IMG/VR virus record: IMGVR_UViG_3300009481_004502
Location: 1-47,399 of that record
DNA length: 47,399 bases
Origin: a virus
Direction: 5' to 3' (one strand)
A program made the translations under genes and the position numbers. The notes beneath the pieces were generated by a model that had not been told where the DNA came from, did not search any database, and worked only from the letters and a program-made list of their open reading frames with translations. Positions 45,933-47,399 of this stretch are shown piece by piece (within the stretch, counting starts at the first letter, position 1; each line of letters opens with the position of its first letter).

Positions 45933-46639
45933 TGAACCTCAAAAAGAAAATTTCTGAACACGCAAAAAGAGAAGCTCCAAATGAATGCTGCGGGTTTATA
46001 ATTCAAAAAGAAAAAGAATTAGATGTATTTGAATGTGTTAATCAATCAAATTCAAAAAATAAACATTTTAAAATCTCTCCGAACGATTATTTGAAAGCTA
46101 CATCCTTGGGAACAATAGCTTCAGTATATCACTCTCATGCAGACGGCAACTTAGATTTTTCTCATTTCGATAAAGTTCAAAGTGAAGTAGAGAACATGAG
46201 GTATCTAATGTATCACTTGGAAACCGATTCATTTACTGAATACATCCCAAAAGGAAAAAAAGATGATCTACTTGGAAGAAGTTATCAACTTGGCGAAAGA
46301 GACTGTCTTTCTCTAATAAGAGATTATTATAGAACTAGACATGGTGTTAATATTAAAGACTATAAAAGGGACGAGTCGTTTAATTACGGGGGAGAGGATC
46401 TTTATAGAAAAAACTATAAATCTGAAGGTTTTTTTGAGGTAGATAAAAATGATTTAAAAGAAGGCGACATGCTCTTCATAAACAAGTATGGAGAAGATTT
46501 TTTATCTCACGCCGCCGTATACATGGGCAACGATACCATATTGCATCATCCAATGAATAGATTCTCATGTGTGGAAGAATACTCTGAGCCCCTAAAATTA
46601 AGAACTCTTGCCGCTGTAAGGCACAAATTTGTAAGATGA
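45932..46639 (+). CDS. Lambda gpK-like tail protein: JAB/MPN protease plus NlpC/P60 hydrolase
   Basis: 235 residues. The N-terminal JAMM/Mov34 domain has Glu18 in PNECCGF and the zinc motif YHSHADGNLDFSHFD (His67, His69, Ser77, Asp80). The C-terminal NlpC/P60 domain has Cys125 in GERDCLSLI, His193 in FLSHAAVYMGN and a polar third residue near ILHHP. In lambda the K protein is needed at the tail tip, and the P60 domain is of the cell-wall peptidase kind. GGAGGAAGG is a strong ribosome-binding site. The next gene is a second copy and overlaps the stop (ATGA). Confidence 0.87.
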   Translation: MNLKKKISEHAKREAPNECCGFIIQKEKELDVFECVNQSNSKNKHFKISPNDYLKATSLGTIASVYHSHADGNLDFSHFDKVQSEVENMRYLMYHLETDSFTEYIPKGKKDDLLGRSYQLGERDCLSLIRDYYRTRHGVNIKDYKRDESFNYGGEDLYRKNYKSEGFFEVDKNDLKEGDMLFINKYGEDFLSHAAVYMGNDTILHHPMNRFSCVEEYSEPLKLRTLAAVRHKFVR

Positions 46640-47399
46640 ATCTCACAGAAGAAATAAAAAATAAAATTATTTCTCACTCAAAACGGGAGTACCCAAATGA
46701 GTGCGGGGGAATTATTCTAACGTCCATAGACGAAGATGTCACAATGGTGAATGATAGCCTTGCTGTAATTGAGTCAAAAAATCTTTCGTCAAACCCACAA
46801 GAAGAATTCGTAATGGCGAAAGAGCTTATCAATCGCTATCACAGCAACATAAAATTTATATATCACTCGCACACTAAAGGTCAAAAGTCTTTCAGCACAA
46901 GAGACAAAATTGTAAGCGAGAAGCTAGAAGTTCCTCTAGTATTATTTGATCATAAAAATAAAACTTTTGATTTTTATTATCCCAATGGTTTTATACCCTC
47001 ACTAACAGGTAGGTCTTGGGAAGACACTAATTCTTGTAATAAAATTGGCTGTTTTTCTGTTGTAAGCGATTACTATAAAAAAATTCTCAAAATAGAAATG
47101 TCTGATTATGAGAAAGTGGAGATAGTAAAAAATGTTAATTTATCTGAATCTGACATAACCACTATGCTTGCTGGTACAAAGTCTAATAAAAGACTAATAG
47201 AAATGATAAACGCTTATAGAGAAAACCAATCCTTTGACTTGTATCTAGAGCAGAATAGTTTTGTTGAAGTTAGTGATCTTAAAAAGCATGACATTATTGG
47301 GATGAAGGGAACCGATAAAAAATTTGCTCAAAAGTTAAATATAGATTTTTCAATACATTTTGCAATTTACCTTGAAGGCGGAGTTATATTACATCAACC
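46636..47399 (+). CDS. Second gpK-like protein, JAB/MPN plus NlpC/P60 (3' end cut by window)
   Basis: Translated here by eye: at least 254 residues with no stop before the window end. The layout repeats the gene before it: Glu22 in PNECGGIIL, JAMM motif YHSHTKGQKSFSTRD (His77, His79, Ser87, Asp90), Cys139 in NKIGCFSVVSDYY, and His241 in SIHFAIYLEGG. Both catalytic sets appear intact, so this is a working duplicate and not a pseudogene. The middle part is longer and unlike the first copy. The protein continues to the right, where I would expect tail genes of the I/J type. Confidence 0.8.
   Translation, partial: MNLTEEIKNKIISHSKREYPNECGGIILTSIDEDVTMVNDSLAVIESKNLSSNPQEEFVMAKELINRYHSNIKFIYHSHTKGQKSFSTRDKIVSEKLEVPLVLFDHKNKTFDFYYPNGFIPSLTGRSWEDTNSCNKIGCFSVVSDYYKKILKIEMSDYEKVEIVKNVNLSESDITTMLAGTKSNKRLIEMINAYRENQSFDLYLEQNSFVEVSDLKKHDIIGMKGTDKKFAQKLNIDFSIHFAIYLEGGVILHQ

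Noticed and set aside
1-47399. tRNA genes, integrase or attachment sites
   Set aside because: Gaps between genes are under about 70 bases, no cloverleaf was seen, and no integrase motif occurs in the listed genes. The window gives no sign of a temperate module.

Overview
The window is a stretch of a large, low-GC double-stranded DNA phage, most likely a siphovirus because it carries lambda-type tail-tip genes (M-, L- and K-like). Genes are packed tightly, with ATGA and TAATG overlaps and no gap above about 70 bases, and there are no rRNA or tRNA genes. The sugar-nucleotide genes and GDP-sugar enzymes are of the kind seen in aquatic bacteriophages. The host cannot be named from the sequence.

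Layout. (1) 1-6242, + strand: a sugar-nucleotide cluster with two GHMP-type sugar kinases, a HAD phosphatase fused to a nucleotidyltransferase, a glycosyltransferase remnant, an NAD-dependent epimerase, a GDP-fucose-synthase-type epimerase/reductase and a GDP-mannose-4,6-dehydratase-type enzyme. (2) 6229-13851, + strand: replication and recombination genes, namely a RecA-family recombinase, a small PD-(D/E)XK nuclease, DnaB helicase, a DnaG-type primase, a Cas4/AddB-like nuclease with a four-cysteine cluster, the PHP part of DNA polymerase III alpha fused to a nuclease-like domain, and a DEDDh proofreading exonuclease. (3) 13852-16289, - strand: a two-gene receptor-binding cassette with a glycine-rich adhesin, inserted between the two halves of the polymerase. 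(4) 16356-23654, + strand: a small acidic protein, the polymerase half of Pol III alpha, a possible ssDNA-binding protein, two glycosyltransferase genes (a GT4/zinc ribbon/DUF4214/GT9 chain split over two frames), and a Rad52/DdrA-like annealing protein. (5) 23656-44073, - strand: a tail operon read right to left, with three paralogous tail-tube-like proteins, a 2309-residue protein of IPT/TIG, lectin and C1q-like domains, and a 3546-residue protein made almost wholly of a 7/14-residue ITG repeat. (6) 44143-47399, + strand: M-like, L-like and two tandem K-like tail-tip proteins, the last cut by the window end.

How the parts fit. The replisome (helicase, primase, split polymerase, proofreader, candidate SSB, RecA, annealing protein, nucleases) would copy and recombine the genome. 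The sugar-nucleotide cluster could supply an activated heptose or deoxyhexose to the phage glycosyltransferases, to decorate virions, DNA or the host surface. The divergent tail operons would build the tail tip and a very long fibre. The strongest points for follow-up are the giant repeat fibre, the polymerase gene split at a domain border with a nuclease-like domain at the breakpoint, the split GT9-type enzyme, the duplicated K protein, the carbohydrate-binding-like modules in the M- and L-like proteins, and a recurring GTGTAA motif upstream of several genes.
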